Origin: UBA2767 sp964194535
GTDB taxonomy: Bacteria; Pseudomonadota; Alphaproteobacteria; Rhizobiales; Methyloligellaceae
Reading direction: 5' to 3'
Assembly (NCBI GenBank): GCA_964194535.1
Contig: CAXMMX010000213.1
Coordinates: 1 to 13,141, forward strand
Length of the DNA: 13,141 bases
Shown piece after piece: positions 5,897-13,093 of this stretch (the first letter of the stretch is position 1; each line of letters begins with the position of its first letter). The translations under genes and the position numbers were made by a program. The notes beneath the pieces were generated by a model, which was given only the letters and a program-made list of their open reading frames with translations, did not search any database and was not told where the DNA came from.

Positions 5897-7105
5897 TCAA
5901 GCCCCCCAGCTCCAGAAGTCACGGCCCTCAGAGCGGTAGGCATTGGCGAGGACCATCTTGTGCACTTCGTCCGCGCCGTCGAGGATGCGGGCCTGCCTCG
6001 CATAGCGGTAAATCCATTCCAGGATGGTGTCCTTGGAATAGCCGCGCGCGCCGTTGAGCTGGATCGCCGTGTCCACAACCTTGTGCAACATGTTGGCGCA
6101 ATGGACTTTCGCCATGGAGACTTCCGTGCGGGCAAAATCGCCCTGATCGAGCGTCCATGCGGCATTCATCACCAGCAACCGGCCGATGTGAATCTCCTTC
6201 GCCATCTCGCCCATCATCAATTGCACCGACTCCCGGTCGGCAAGCTTGATGCCAAAGCTCATCCGCTCATTGATGTAGTCCTGCGCAACTTCCATCGAGC
6301 GCTTGGCCAGACCCAGCCAGCGCATGCAGTGGGTGAGGCGCGCGGGGCCAAGGCGCATCTGCACAACCTTCATGCCACGCCCCACTTCCATCAGCCGGTT
6401 TTCATCGGGGATTTCCATGTCATGGAATTTCAGCTCGCAATGGCCGCCATGTTCTTCCGGCCCCATGATCGGCACCTTGCGCACCATCTCGAAGCCGGGC
6501 GTGTCCTTGTGCACCATGAAGGTTGTGAGTTCGCGGCGCGGTTCATCGGAGGTCTTGGCGAGCAGGATGAAATGATCGGCGACACCGGCGCCGGTGATGA
6601 ACCATTTATGGCCGTTGATGACCCACGTGCCGCCATTGCCCTTTAGCGTGGCGGTGGTGCGGATCATGGTCGGGTCGGAGCCGCCGCCCGGATGCGGCTC
6701 GGTCATGACGATGGCGCCGCGCACCTTCCCATCGATGATCGGTTGCAGCCATTTTTCCTTTTGTTCTTCGGTGCATACCTGGTTGAGCACACGCATATTG
6801 CCATCGTCAGGCGCGGCGCAGTTGAAGCAGACCGGGCCGAAGATAGAAAAATTGGCTTCTTCATACATGACCGCTTGGCCAACGAAGGGCAGGCCCATGC
6901 CGCCGCGCTCCTTGGGTACTTGCGGGCACCACAGGCCTTCCTTTTTCACCTTGGCGCGCACCTCATCACACAGATCCAGGCGGATATTTTCATGCTCGTC
7001 ATAGTTCGCCGGATCATCTTCAAGGGGAAGGATATGCTCCGCGACGAAGGCCCGCGTGCGGGCACGCACATCTTTAATTTCGTTCGAGAGGGAAAAATCG
7101 ATCAT
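5897..7105 (-). CDS. Acyl-CoA dehydrogenase, LvaC/ACAD11-like
   Basis: 402-residue FAD enzyme of the acyl-CoA dehydrogenase fold, full length for the family. Visible: N-terminal helical domain, flavin/substrate strand AIVMTEPHPGGGSDP (131-145) instead of the simpler TEPxxGSD, WVINGHKWFITGA (161-173), RLGPARLTHCMRWLGLAKRSME (251-272), FGIKLADRESVQLMMGEMA (284-302), ARGYSKDTILEWIYRYAR (353-370) and ILDGADEVHK (374-383). In medium-chain enzymes the last motif reads YEGT with the catalytic Glu; here that place is Asp376, the DGxDEVH form seen in ACAD10/11-like proteins. With the adjoining kinase this suggests removal of phosphate from a 4-phosphoacyl-CoA to give an enoyl-CoA, as for LvaC, although ordinary dehydrogenation cannot be excluded. 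It lies 15 bases after the SDR gene and 15 before the kinase. Confidence 0.94.
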   Translation of the reverse strand: MIDFSLSNEIKDVRARTRAFVAEHILPLEDDPANYDEHENIRLDLCDEVRAKVKKEGLWCPQVPKERGGMGLPFVGQAVMYEEANFSIFGPVCFNCAAPDDGNMRVLNQVCTEEQKEKWLQPIIDGKVRGAIVMTEPHPGGGSDPTMIRTTATLKGNGGTWVINGHKWFITGAGVADHFILLAKTSDEPRRELTTFMVHKDTPGFEMVRKVPIMGPEEHGGHCELKFHDMEIPDENRLMEVGRGMKVVQMRLGPARLTHCMRWLGLAKRSMEVAQDYINERMSFGIKLADRESVQLMMGEMAKEIHIGRLLVMNAAWTLDQGDFARTEVSMAKVHCANMLHKVVDTAIQLNGARGYSKDTILEWIYRYARQARILDGADEVHKMVLANAYRSEGRDFWSWGA

Positions 7106-7120
7106 GGAGTTTTTAAGACC

Positions 7121-7894
7121 CTAACTCATGGACAGCAGCGCCCCGCCGTCAACGGGAATAACCGTACCCGTCATAAACGATCCGGCGTCCGAGGCAAGCA
7201 GCAACAACGGCCCATCCAGATCGCTCAATTCACCCAGCCGCTGCATGGGGAATTTTTCAACCAACTGCAAACCTGTTTCGCTTTTGAGGTAATCCTCGTT
7301 CAGCTCGGTCGAAAAGTAGCCCGGCGCCAGTGCATTGACGCGGATTTTGTCGCGCGCCAGCTCAAGCGCCATGGCGCGGGTGAGATGGGCAATGGCGGCT
7401 TTCGAAGTTGCATAGGGGGAGGTCGCTTTCACCACGGCGAAGGAAAGCACCGAGGCAATGATGACGATCGAACCGCCTTGCCCATGGGCCTGCATGCGCC
7501 GGGCGGCTTCGCGGCAGGTGCGCCAGACGCCATCGAGATTGGTGTCCATCACATGGCGCCATTGCTGTTCCTCGGTATCGGTAAAAAAGGCGCGTTCGGT
7601 TACACCCGCTGCCGGCACCAAAATCGTGACCTGCCCCAGCGCCTCTTCAGCCTTGCTGAAGGCGGGCGCGATGGCTTTGGGGTCGGTGACGTCGAGTTCT
7701 ATGGCGAGCGCATTGCCGCCTGTCGATTCAATTGCTTCCACCGTTTCATTCAGCCGCTCCGCGCGCCGGGCCGCCAGGGCCACTTTCGCGCCTGCTTTTG
7801 CCAGGGTTTGGGCGAAGTGACGCCCGAGGCCCGAAGACGCACCGGTCACGAATGCGGTGCGGCCGGTGAGGTTGAAAGGGTCGTTCAGGGTCAT
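7121..7894 (-). CDS. Short-chain dehydrogenase/reductase (SDR), LvaD-like
   Basis: 257-residue classical SDR. Nucleotide motif TGASSGLG (17-24), Asn119 in MDTNLDGVW, catalytic Ser148 (IIASVLS), Tyr161 and Lys165 (YATSK), then RVNALAPGYFSTELN (185-199) and the C-terminal GTVIPVDGG. After strand 2 the sequence is AARR (41-44) with no Asp, which usually favours NADP(H). The common NNAG segment is VPAAG (93-97) here, an unusual variant. It is the first gene of the four-gene operon. In the levulinate system an SDR (LvaD) reduces levulinyl-CoA to 4-hydroxyvaleryl-CoA, the substrate of the next enzymes; a 3-hydroxyacyl-CoA or other alcohol dehydrogenase role is the alternative. The ribosome site is modest (GGGA about 6-9 bases before ATG). 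Confidence 0.93.
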   Translation of the reverse strand: MTLNDPFNLTGRTAFVTGASSGLGRHFAQTLAKAGAKVALAARRAERLNETVEAIESTGGNALAIELDVTDPKAIAPAFSKAEEALGQVTILVPAAGVTERAFFTDTEEQQWRHVMDTNLDGVWRTCREAARRMQAHGQGGSIVIIASVLSFAVVKATSPYATSKAAIAHLTRAMALELARDKIRVNALAPGYFSTELNEDYLKSETGLQLVEKFPMQRLGELSDLDGPLLLLASDAGSFMTGTVIPVDGGALLSMS

Positions 7895-8061
7895 GAGAGT
7901 TCCCGGGTCGGCTGGATGCAGTTATTGGAAGGCTTTTTAAAACAAGAGCAGAACTCACATAAGCGTGCAAGCGGGGCAAGGGGCTCAATTTGCGCTAGGC
8001 TCTTAAGTTGAAAACAATGAATGATTACATGACCGGAACCGTCATGCTAGCGGATAAAAAA
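7895..8061. promoter_or_regulatory. Divergent intergenic region between the acyl-CoA operon and the CBS-DUF294 gene
   Basis: The two flanking genes face away from each other, so promoters for both must lie here. A perfect six-base inverted repeat CATGAC-N7-GTCATG sits at 8028-8046. A possible promoter for the minus-strand operon reads TTGCAC, 17 bases, TCTTGT on the complement, roughly 7933-7975; it is a moderate match only. I see no sigma-54 (GG-N10-GC) promoter that I would trust. No small ORF in the gap looks real. Confidence 0.35.
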
Positions 8062-8077
8062 CTGACACTGGTGTCAG
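8062..8077. promoter_or_regulatory. Perfect palindrome abutting the ribosome site of the CBS-DUF294 gene
   Basis: CTGACACTGGTGTCAG is a perfect dyad: seven-base arms with a two-base centre. Its last G touches the Shine-Dalgarno GGAAGAG (8077-8083) before ATG 8087. As DNA it looks like a dimeric repressor site; as RNA it could fold as a six-pair stem with a CUGG loop and limit ribosome access. The regulator is unknown. Confidence 0.5.
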
Positions 8078-8086
8078 GAAGAGCCA

Positions 8087-9547
8087 ATGAGCACACAGAC
8101 CGACATATTCCGTCGTCTTGTCTCGGACCGGTTGGGCGACCCGCCGGTTTGTCTTGGGCCTGACGCCACGCTCAAGGAACTGGTCGAGCGCATGGAGGCC
8201 GAGACCGCGACCTGCGCGGTGATTGTTGATGATGGCTGGCGGCCGGTCGGGATTATCACTGAACAGGATGTGACACGCCGGATTGCCTGCCGTCTCGATC
8301 CTGAAACCCCCGTCTCGCAAATCATGACAACACCGGTCGTGACCATCCAGCGGTCCGACTATCTCTATCACGCGGTTGCTTTCATGCGGCGGCGGAACTT
8401 GCGGCATATCCCGGTGCTGAATGAAGAGGGGCTGGTGTGCGGTATGCTTTCGTTGAGCGAGGCGCTGTCCTTCCTCTCCGAGCACACGCTTGAACTCATG
8501 CGCATGCTCACCCACGAGGCGACGCTGGAGGGATTGAGGGCGGTCAAGACGACCCAGGTGGAACTGGCCGAAGCGCTGTTCAACGACAATGTGCCGGTGC
8601 CCGAAGTGCAATCGCTCCTCACCGATATCAATCGCGATATTCATGCGCGCATCCTGCGCCGGCATCTGGCCGAGATGGAGAGTGAGAAGCTATGGGGCGC
8701 ACCGCCGGTGGAATTTGCGCTGATTATTCTGGGCTCAGGGGGCAGGGGCGAAAACTTCCTGTTTCCCGATCAGGACAACGCTTTCATTCTGGATGATTAC
8801 CGCGACGCCGATCATTCGCGCATCGACCCCTACTTCATAGAGCTTGCGACACGCATGACCAAAGACCTCGATGCCGTCGGTCTGACATTGTGTCTTGGTT
8901 ACGTCATGGCGACCAATCCGGTATGGCGCAAGACGCAGACCCAGTGGCGCGATCAGGTCGCCTACTGGATGAGCTCGCGCACCCCCGCCACATTGCGCTA
9001 CTGTGATATCTTCTTCGACTTCGCCCATGGCTTCGGGCGCGCCGGTTATGTGGCCCGGCTGCGTGAATATGTAACGGAAATGGGCGTGCGCAATCCCGGG
9101 TTCCTGAAGGACATGTTCGCCATTCAGCAAGACCATAACGTGGCATTGGGGTGGTTCGGGCGGCTTTTGACCGAAACTGACGCCGATGGTCGCAATGGTA
9201 GGATCAATCTGAAATATAGCGGCACCCTGCCGCTGGTGGAGGCAGTCCGGCTGATGGCTCTCAAGCATGGCGTTGCGGACACATCCACGCTCGGGCGTCT
9301 GAAAGGTTTGCGTGAATGCGATGCCATCGGCGATGATCAATTTGACTATCTCACCGGGGGTCTCAATCATCTCACCCGGTTGTTGCTGCGCCAGCAATTG
9401 TCCGATTTCAAAGCCGGGAACAAGGTCACCAACTTCGTGCCCAAAGCCAGCCTGTCAAGGCGCGAGAAGGAATATCTCGCCGACTGTTTTCGCGCCATTC
9501 AGGATTTGCGCGGGCGGCTCACATCGGAGTTTTCCGGGGAGTTTTGA
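8087..9547 (+). CDS. CBS-pair and DUF294 putative nucleotidyltransferase
   Basis: 486-residue cytoplasmic protein. Two CBS repeats form a regulatory module at about 10-132 (GWRPVGIITEQDVTRRI and LRHIPVLNEEGLVCGMLSLSEAL), of the kind that binds adenine nucleotides. A helical linker follows, then the DUF294 nucleotidyltransferase core at about 207-240 with GSGGRGE (216-222) and DQDN (228-231), matching the family GSxGRxE...DQDNA pattern with its metal-binding aspartates. The rest is the DUF294 C-terminal helical domain, ending in a SRREKEYLADCFRAI-type segment. Many relatives carry an N-terminal cyclic-nucleotide domain or sit beside a DNA polymerase III epsilon-like exonuclease; neither is visible here. 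The reaction is unknown; relatedness to GlnD-type uridylyltransferases suggests nucleotidyl transfer to a protein. Ribosome site GGAAGAG is good and overlaps the end of the palindrome at 8062-8077. Confidence 0.92.
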   Translation: MSTQTDIFRRLVSDRLGDPPVCLGPDATLKELVERMEAETATCAVIVDDGWRPVGIITEQDVTRRIACRLDPETPVSQIMTTPVVTIQRSDYLYHAVAFMRRRNLRHIPVLNEEGLVCGMLSLSEALSFLSEHTLELMRMLTHEATLEGLRAVKTTQVELAEALFNDNVPVPEVQSLLTDINRDIHARILRRHLAEMESEKLWGAPPVEFALIILGSGGRGENFLFPDQDNAFILDDYRDADHSRIDPYFIELATRMTKDLDAVGLTLCLGYVMATNPVWRKTQTQWRDQVAYWMSSRTPATLRYCDIFFDFAHGFGRAGYVARLREYVTEMGVRNPGFLKDMFAIQQDHNVALGWFGRLLTETDADGRNGRINLKYSGTLPLVEAVRLMALKHGVADTSTLGRLKGLRECDAIGDDQFDYLTGGLNHLTRLLLRQQLSDFKAGNKVTNFVPKASLSRREKEYLADCFRAIQDLRGRLTSEFSGEF

Positions 9548-9588
9548 GGGTAGCTTTTTCTAATTGAGATAGCGCGGAAGGAAGAGAA

Positions 9589-11271
9589 ATGCTGTTCAGG
9601 AAGTGTCTAGGGCATGTCTGTTCTAATTTGAGGCGGCTTCTGCTGCCCATCCTGTTTCTTACATCGGTGCTGTCAGCGCAGGCGAAGCAACCCTCACAGG
9701 TTCAGGCCGGAGTGCTCGAACAGGCCGTCTTGCTGCTGGAGAGCGAAGAGAAGCTGGCATTGGAAATCCGCAAGAGGAAGGCTTCGCTTAAAACATACTA
9801 TCTGGAAGAGAAGGGTGAGTTGCTATGGATCGGAAAAGAGCGCATGCCCCGGCTGATCCAGCTCCTGCTCTCGGCAGAAACAGAAGGCTTGTTCGCCAGC
9901 GACTATCCGACGGATTATCTCCAGAAGCTGCTTGCCGCCGTTCCTCTGACGGATACGAAAAGCCGGGCTGTTGTCGAGCTTCTCTATTCTGCATTTTTTC
10001 TGTCATATGCCGCCGATCTTAAGGGCGGGCGGGTGCTGCCGCGCAAGGTCGACCCGGAGCTTTACTGGCGCACGAAGGAATTTGACCTTGTCGCGGCGTT
10101 ACGGAGCCTGTCAAAGGCATCGGATTTCAACCAGTTTATCGATGGCTGGGAACCAGACATCCCCAATTACAAGGCGCTTAAGGCCAAGCTCGTTCTCTAT
10201 CGCGAATTTGAGAAGAATAACAGCTGGCCCAAAATTCCGTCCGGCGAGGTTCTCAAACCCGGGATGGAAGATGCCCGCGTGCCGATTCTTCGCCAGCGTC
10301 TCTCTGGAGAAATGCGAGCGAGGCAGGCCCCTGCAGGAGCACCTGAAGACGCAATTACAGCGCCGGGAAGTACCGTGTTCGACGAGGCCCTGGTCGAAGC
10401 AGTCAAACATTTTCAGAAACTCCATGGCCTGGAACCGGACGGGGTGATCGGATTCCGGACAAAAGTCGCCATCAACATTCCGATCGAAGAACGGGTCAGG
10501 CAGGTCATCGTAGCCATGGAACGCTGGCGCTGGATGCCGGAGGATCTCGGGCGCAATTATGTCATGGTCAACATTGGGGGTTTTCACCTAACACGTTTTG
10601 AGAGCGGGCAATTCGCGGAACGCAAGAAGGTGATTGTGGGCAAGCCCTACCGGCGCACGCCGGCTTTTAGTGACACAATCAAATATCTCGAATTCAATCC
10701 TTTCTGGACTGTGCCCTATTCGATCGCGACCCGGGACAAGCTCCCCGTTCTGCAGAGAAATCCATCCGCCCTTATTGCGTCGGGCTTCGAAGTTTTTTCC
10801 GGCTCACGGAAGGTAGACCCTCGCACCGTTAACTGGGGGCAATATTCGCGCGCGAGGTTCCCCTATACGCTCCGGCAAAAGCCAGGCCCCAGGAATGCGC
10901 TAGGCCGGGTGAAGTTCATGTTTCCCAACCGGTTCAACGTCTATCTGCACGACACGCCTGATCGAAGTCTCTTCGACAAGACATTTCGCTCCTTCAGTTC
11001 AGGCTGCGTACGGGTGCACCAGCCAATTGATTTCGCCGAGGTGCTTTTGAAGCAAAAGGAAGGCTGGGATCGGGCGCGAATAGACAGAGTCCTTGCCAGC
11101 GGCAAGCGGACAGTGGTCAAGCTCGATCAGCCCTTGCCGGTACACATTGTCTATTCGACAGCGTGGCTGGCGGAGGACGGTACGATCCGCTTTTACGTCG
11201 ATTTCTATCAGCGCGACGACAAGCTCTATCAGGCGTTATTCGGCAAACCCGTTCCGTGGCGTGGAGGATGA
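9589..11271 (+). CDS. Murein L,D-transpeptidase, YcbB/LdtD-like
   Basis: 560-residue exported enzyme that forms 3-3 cross-links in peptidoglycan. N-terminal basic segment, hydrophobic core (about 17-30) and probable cleavage after AQA (32). Residues about 40-210 are the YcbB-type scaffold region. A peptidoglycan-binding module follows (VPILRQRL at 231-238; FDEALVEAVKHFQKLHGLEPDGVIGFRT at 264-291). The YkuD catalytic domain spans about 320-515: NYVMVNIGGFHL, IKYLEFNPFWTVPYSIA, then YLHDTP (His454) and SSGCVRV with catalytic Cys473. Length and order match YcbB (about 600 residues). Excellent ribosome site GAAGGAAGAG two bases before ATG. It lies 41 bases after the DUF294 gene on the same strand and may share its transcript, though no functional link is evident. 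It ends tail to tail with cysK, 18 bases apart. Confidence 0.95.
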   Translation: MLFRKCLGHVCSNLRRLLLPILFLTSVLSAQAKQPSQVQAGVLEQAVLLLESEEKLALEIRKRKASLKTYYLEEKGELLWIGKERMPRLIQLLLSAETEGLFASDYPTDYLQKLLAAVPLTDTKSRAVVELLYSAFFLSYAADLKGGRVLPRKVDPELYWRTKEFDLVAALRSLSKASDFNQFIDGWEPDIPNYKALKAKLVLYREFEKNNSWPKIPSGEVLKPGMEDARVPILRQRLSGEMRARQAPAGAPEDAITAPGSTVFDEALVEAVKHFQKLHGLEPDGVIGFRTKVAINIPIEERVRQVIVAMERWRWMPEDLGRNYVMVNIGGFHLTRFESGQFAERKKVIVGKPYRRTPAFSDTIKYLEFNPFWTVPYSIATRDKLPVLQRNPSALIASGFEVFSGSRKVDPRTVNWGQYSRARFPYTLRQKPGPRNALGRVKFMFPNRFNVYLHDTPDRSLFDKTFRSFSSGCVRVHQPIDFAEVLLKQKEGWDRARIDRVLASGKRTVVKLDQPLPVHIVYSTAWLAEDGTIRFYVDFYQRDDKLYQALFGKPVPWRGG

Positions 11272-11289
11272 CTCCTGTATCCCTGGACT

Positions 11290-12345
11290 TTACTCGGACG
11301 CCTCAACCTGGAAACTCGGCGATGAATTTGCAGTCTCGATTTCCTTGTTCGTCATCTCGACCGGAATATCGGCAAAAAGCGGCGTGCTGAGATAACGCTC
11401 GCCGGTGTCGGGCAGCATGGCCAGAACCGTTGCGCCCTTGGGGGCCTCTTTGCAAATTTCCAGCGCCCCGGCGAGGGTGCCTCCCGCGGTAATGCCGACG
11501 AAGATGCCCTCCTTCTGGGCAAGTTCCTTGCTCCAGTGCATGGCGTTTTCGTTCGAAATCGTCAGGATTTTATCGATGACGCCGGTATCAACCGCATCGC
11601 CGGTCAGTTTCGGAATGAAATCCGGGGTCCAGCCCTGCATGGGATGAGGAGTGAAGGCCGGATGGCCCGTCGCCGGTGAGCCGTCCGGGTTTCTTTCCTG
11701 GGCCTCCCCGCTGGTGAGCATGGCCGCGATCTCCGGTTCACAGACAATGATTTTCGTGTCCGGTTTCTTCTTTGCCAGAACCCGCGCCACGCCCTTGAGG
11801 GTGCCGCCGGTGCCAAATCCAGTGACCCAATAGTCGAGCGCCTCGCCGTCAAAATCATCGAGGATTTCCTTGGCCGTGGTGCGCGAATGCATATCGGGAT
11901 TGGCCTCATTCTCGAACTGCCGCGTCAGGAACCAGCCATGGGTCTCGGCAAGTTCAATGGCCTTCTTGACCATCCCCGTGCCTTTTTCCTTCGCCGGCGT
12001 GTGCACAACTTCCGCGCCGAAGAAACGCATCAGTTTCCTGCGCTCGACAGAAAAGCTGTCAGCCATGGTGACGACAAGCGGGTAGCCTTTCTGGGCGCAC
12101 ACCATGGCCAGGCCGATGCCGGTATTGCCGCTTGTCGCCTCAATCACGGTTTGTCCGGGTTTGAGTTCACCTGATTTTTCAGCCGCCTCGATCACACCGA
12201 GCGCGAGCCGGTCTTTTACCGAACCAAGCGGATTAAAGGCCTCGATCTTGACGTAAAGATTGATGCCCTCAGGGGCGAGCTTGTCGACCCTGACAACTGG
12301 CGTATTGCCGATGGTTTCGAGAATATTTGCGAATTTCCGGCCCAT
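11290..12345 (-). CDS. cysK: Cysteine synthase A (O-acetylserine sulfhydrylase)
   Basis: PLP enzyme making L-cysteine from O-acetylserine and sulfide, cytoplasmic. Visible motifs: NPLGSVKDR (38-46) with PLP-binding Lys44, TSGNTG (71-76), phosphate loop GFGTGGT (176-182), and LPDTGERYLSTPLFADI (311-327), close to the CysK sequence PSSGERYLSTALFAD. The start is ATG 12345: homology begins at once with MGRKFANILETIGNTP, and a G-rich ribosome site (seven G at 12354-12360, then TGA) precedes it. The open frame runs further upstream to 12582, but that part overlaps the oxygenase gene antiparallel in reading phase and looks non-coding. The protein is 351 residues against about 320 for E. coli CysK. 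The extra length is an insert around 210-235 (ending HPAFTPHPMQG) and a C-terminal tail after NKE. A cystathionine beta-synthase-like role is less likely. Confidence 0.95.
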   Translation of the reverse strand: MGRKFANILETIGNTPVVRVDKLAPEGINLYVKIEAFNPLGSVKDRLALGVIEAAEKSGELKPGQTVIEATSGNTGIGLAMVCAQKGYPLVVTMADSFSVERRKLMRFFGAEVVHTPAKEKGTGMVKKAIELAETHGWFLTRQFENEANPDMHSRTTAKEILDDFDGEALDYWVTGFGTGGTLKGVARVLAKKKPDTKIIVCEPEIAAMLTSGEAQERNPDGSPATGHPAFTPHPMQGWTPDFIPKLTGDAVDTGVIDKILTISNENAMHWSKELAQKEGIFVGITAGGTLAGALEICKEAPKGATVLAMLPDTGERYLSTPLFADIPVEMTNKEIETANSSPSFQVEASE

Positions 12346-12373
12346 TATATTCACCCCCCCACTACTGAATGTG

Positions 12374-12397
12374 TGCATTGTTTCACGTATTAATGCA
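12374..12397. promoter_or_regulatory. Inverted repeat in the cysK upstream region
   Basis: TGCATT (12374-12379), 12 bases, AATGCA (12392-12397), within the 98-base gap 12346-12443 between the oxygenase gene and cysK. The 24-base span and its place 30-50 bases ahead of the cysK ATG suit an operator for a dimeric regulator of sulfur metabolism, but I cannot name one. No convincing promoter boxes were found. Confidence 0.35.
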
Positions 12398-12443
12398 TGG
12401 GCCACGCGGGCGGTAAAGCCATCACGCAGGACGGTAGCGCTCT

Positions 12444-13073
12444 CTACTCCGCGGCCGTCAGCTTCTTCATCTTGGCGGAGATGGTGTGGCGCAGCTTGTG
12501 GAAACCGCGCGCACCTTTCGACACCATCCAGTTCATCTGAATGGAACAGCGCCTTCCCTCGAAAGGTCCATGGCCATGCCATGATTTGTCGGAGCGCTTG
12601 AACACCAGCAAGGTGCCGTTGTCGGGCGGGACTTCTTCAGCAAAGTCGTCCAAATCCTTAGCCCCACGCAGCATGCGCAGCTTGCCGCCCTCTTCGTTCC
12701 AGTTCTGGTTGAGATAGAGTAGGACGGTAATGATCTTGTCCTTTGAATCGGTGTGGATCTTGCCATCGGAGTTACGGCAATAGCCGCGCAGCGAATACAT
12801 CTTCGGCTGGCCTTTCAAACAGACGCCGAATTTGTCTTCGATCGCCTGCTCGAACTCGGGGCCGTCCATATGATCGATCAGGGCCTGAACCGCAGGCGGC
12901 ACATCCACTGCTTCCACTGGATAGGAGCCGCCCTTCAGTGCGGGGTAGCTGGAGACAATTTCCTGCAAGCTGTCCGGCGGCAGGAAGCCGGGGACGATGG
13001 TGTATTCAAATGGATCCGAGCGAAGTTCGGCTTTTTTCAGGAGGTCGATTTTCAACTGAACCATGCAACACAT
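12444..13073 (-). CDS. 2-oxoglutarate/Fe(II)-dependent oxygenase (prolyl-4-hydroxylase-like)
   Basis: 209-residue cytoplasmic protein of the double-stranded beta-helix oxygenase superfamily. The iron triad is visible: His107 and Asp109 in GKIHTDSKDKIITVLLYLN, and His166 in KSWHGHGPFEGRRCSIQMNW, where Arg174/Arg175, eight or nine residues on, would bind the 2-oxoglutarate carboxylate. LLVFKRSDKSWHG and the GGKLRMLRG strand also fit. Substrate unknown; relatives hydroxylate proline or other residues, or act on small molecules. There is no signal peptide or membrane segment. The start may be ATG 13073 or ATG 13064 (residue 4); neither has a clear Shine-Dalgarno. It lies 20 bases after the end of a probable upstream gene and 98 bases ahead of cysK. 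Confidence 0.88.
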   Translation of the reverse strand: MCCMVQLKIDLLKKAELRSDPFEYTIVPGFLPPDSLQEIVSSYPALKGGSYPVEAVDVPPAVQALIDHMDGPEFEQAIEDKFGVCLKGQPKMYSLRGYCRNSDGKIHTDSKDKIITVLLYLNQNWNEEGGKLRMLRGAKDLDDFAEEVPPDNGTLLVFKRSDKSWHGHGPFEGRRCSIQMNWMVSKGARGFHKLRHTISAKMKKLTAAE

Positions 13074-13093
13074 CCCGGGCCTGTGGAGGACAG

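Noticed and set aside
5417..6646. Long plus-strand open frame (409 codons) across the kinase and dehydrogenase genes
   Set aside because: Antisense to two genes with clear motifs on the minus strand; its composition (rich in His, Arg, Ala) has no recognisable domain. Such frames are expected in GC-rich coding DNA.
6692..8011. Plus-strand open frame of 439 codons across the dehydrogenase and SDR genes
   Set aside because: Antisense shadow of two conserved genes; no domain, no ribosome site, and it runs across the SDR promoter region.
11258..11275. GGAG-N5-CTCC as a shared terminator between the transpeptidase and cysK
   Set aside because: Only four base pairs and no T-run on either strand.
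12346..12582. Upstream extension of cysK to ATG 12582
   Set aside because: The added 79 residues show no homology, overlap the oxygenase gene in another frame, and bypass the G-rich ribosome site right before ATG 12345.
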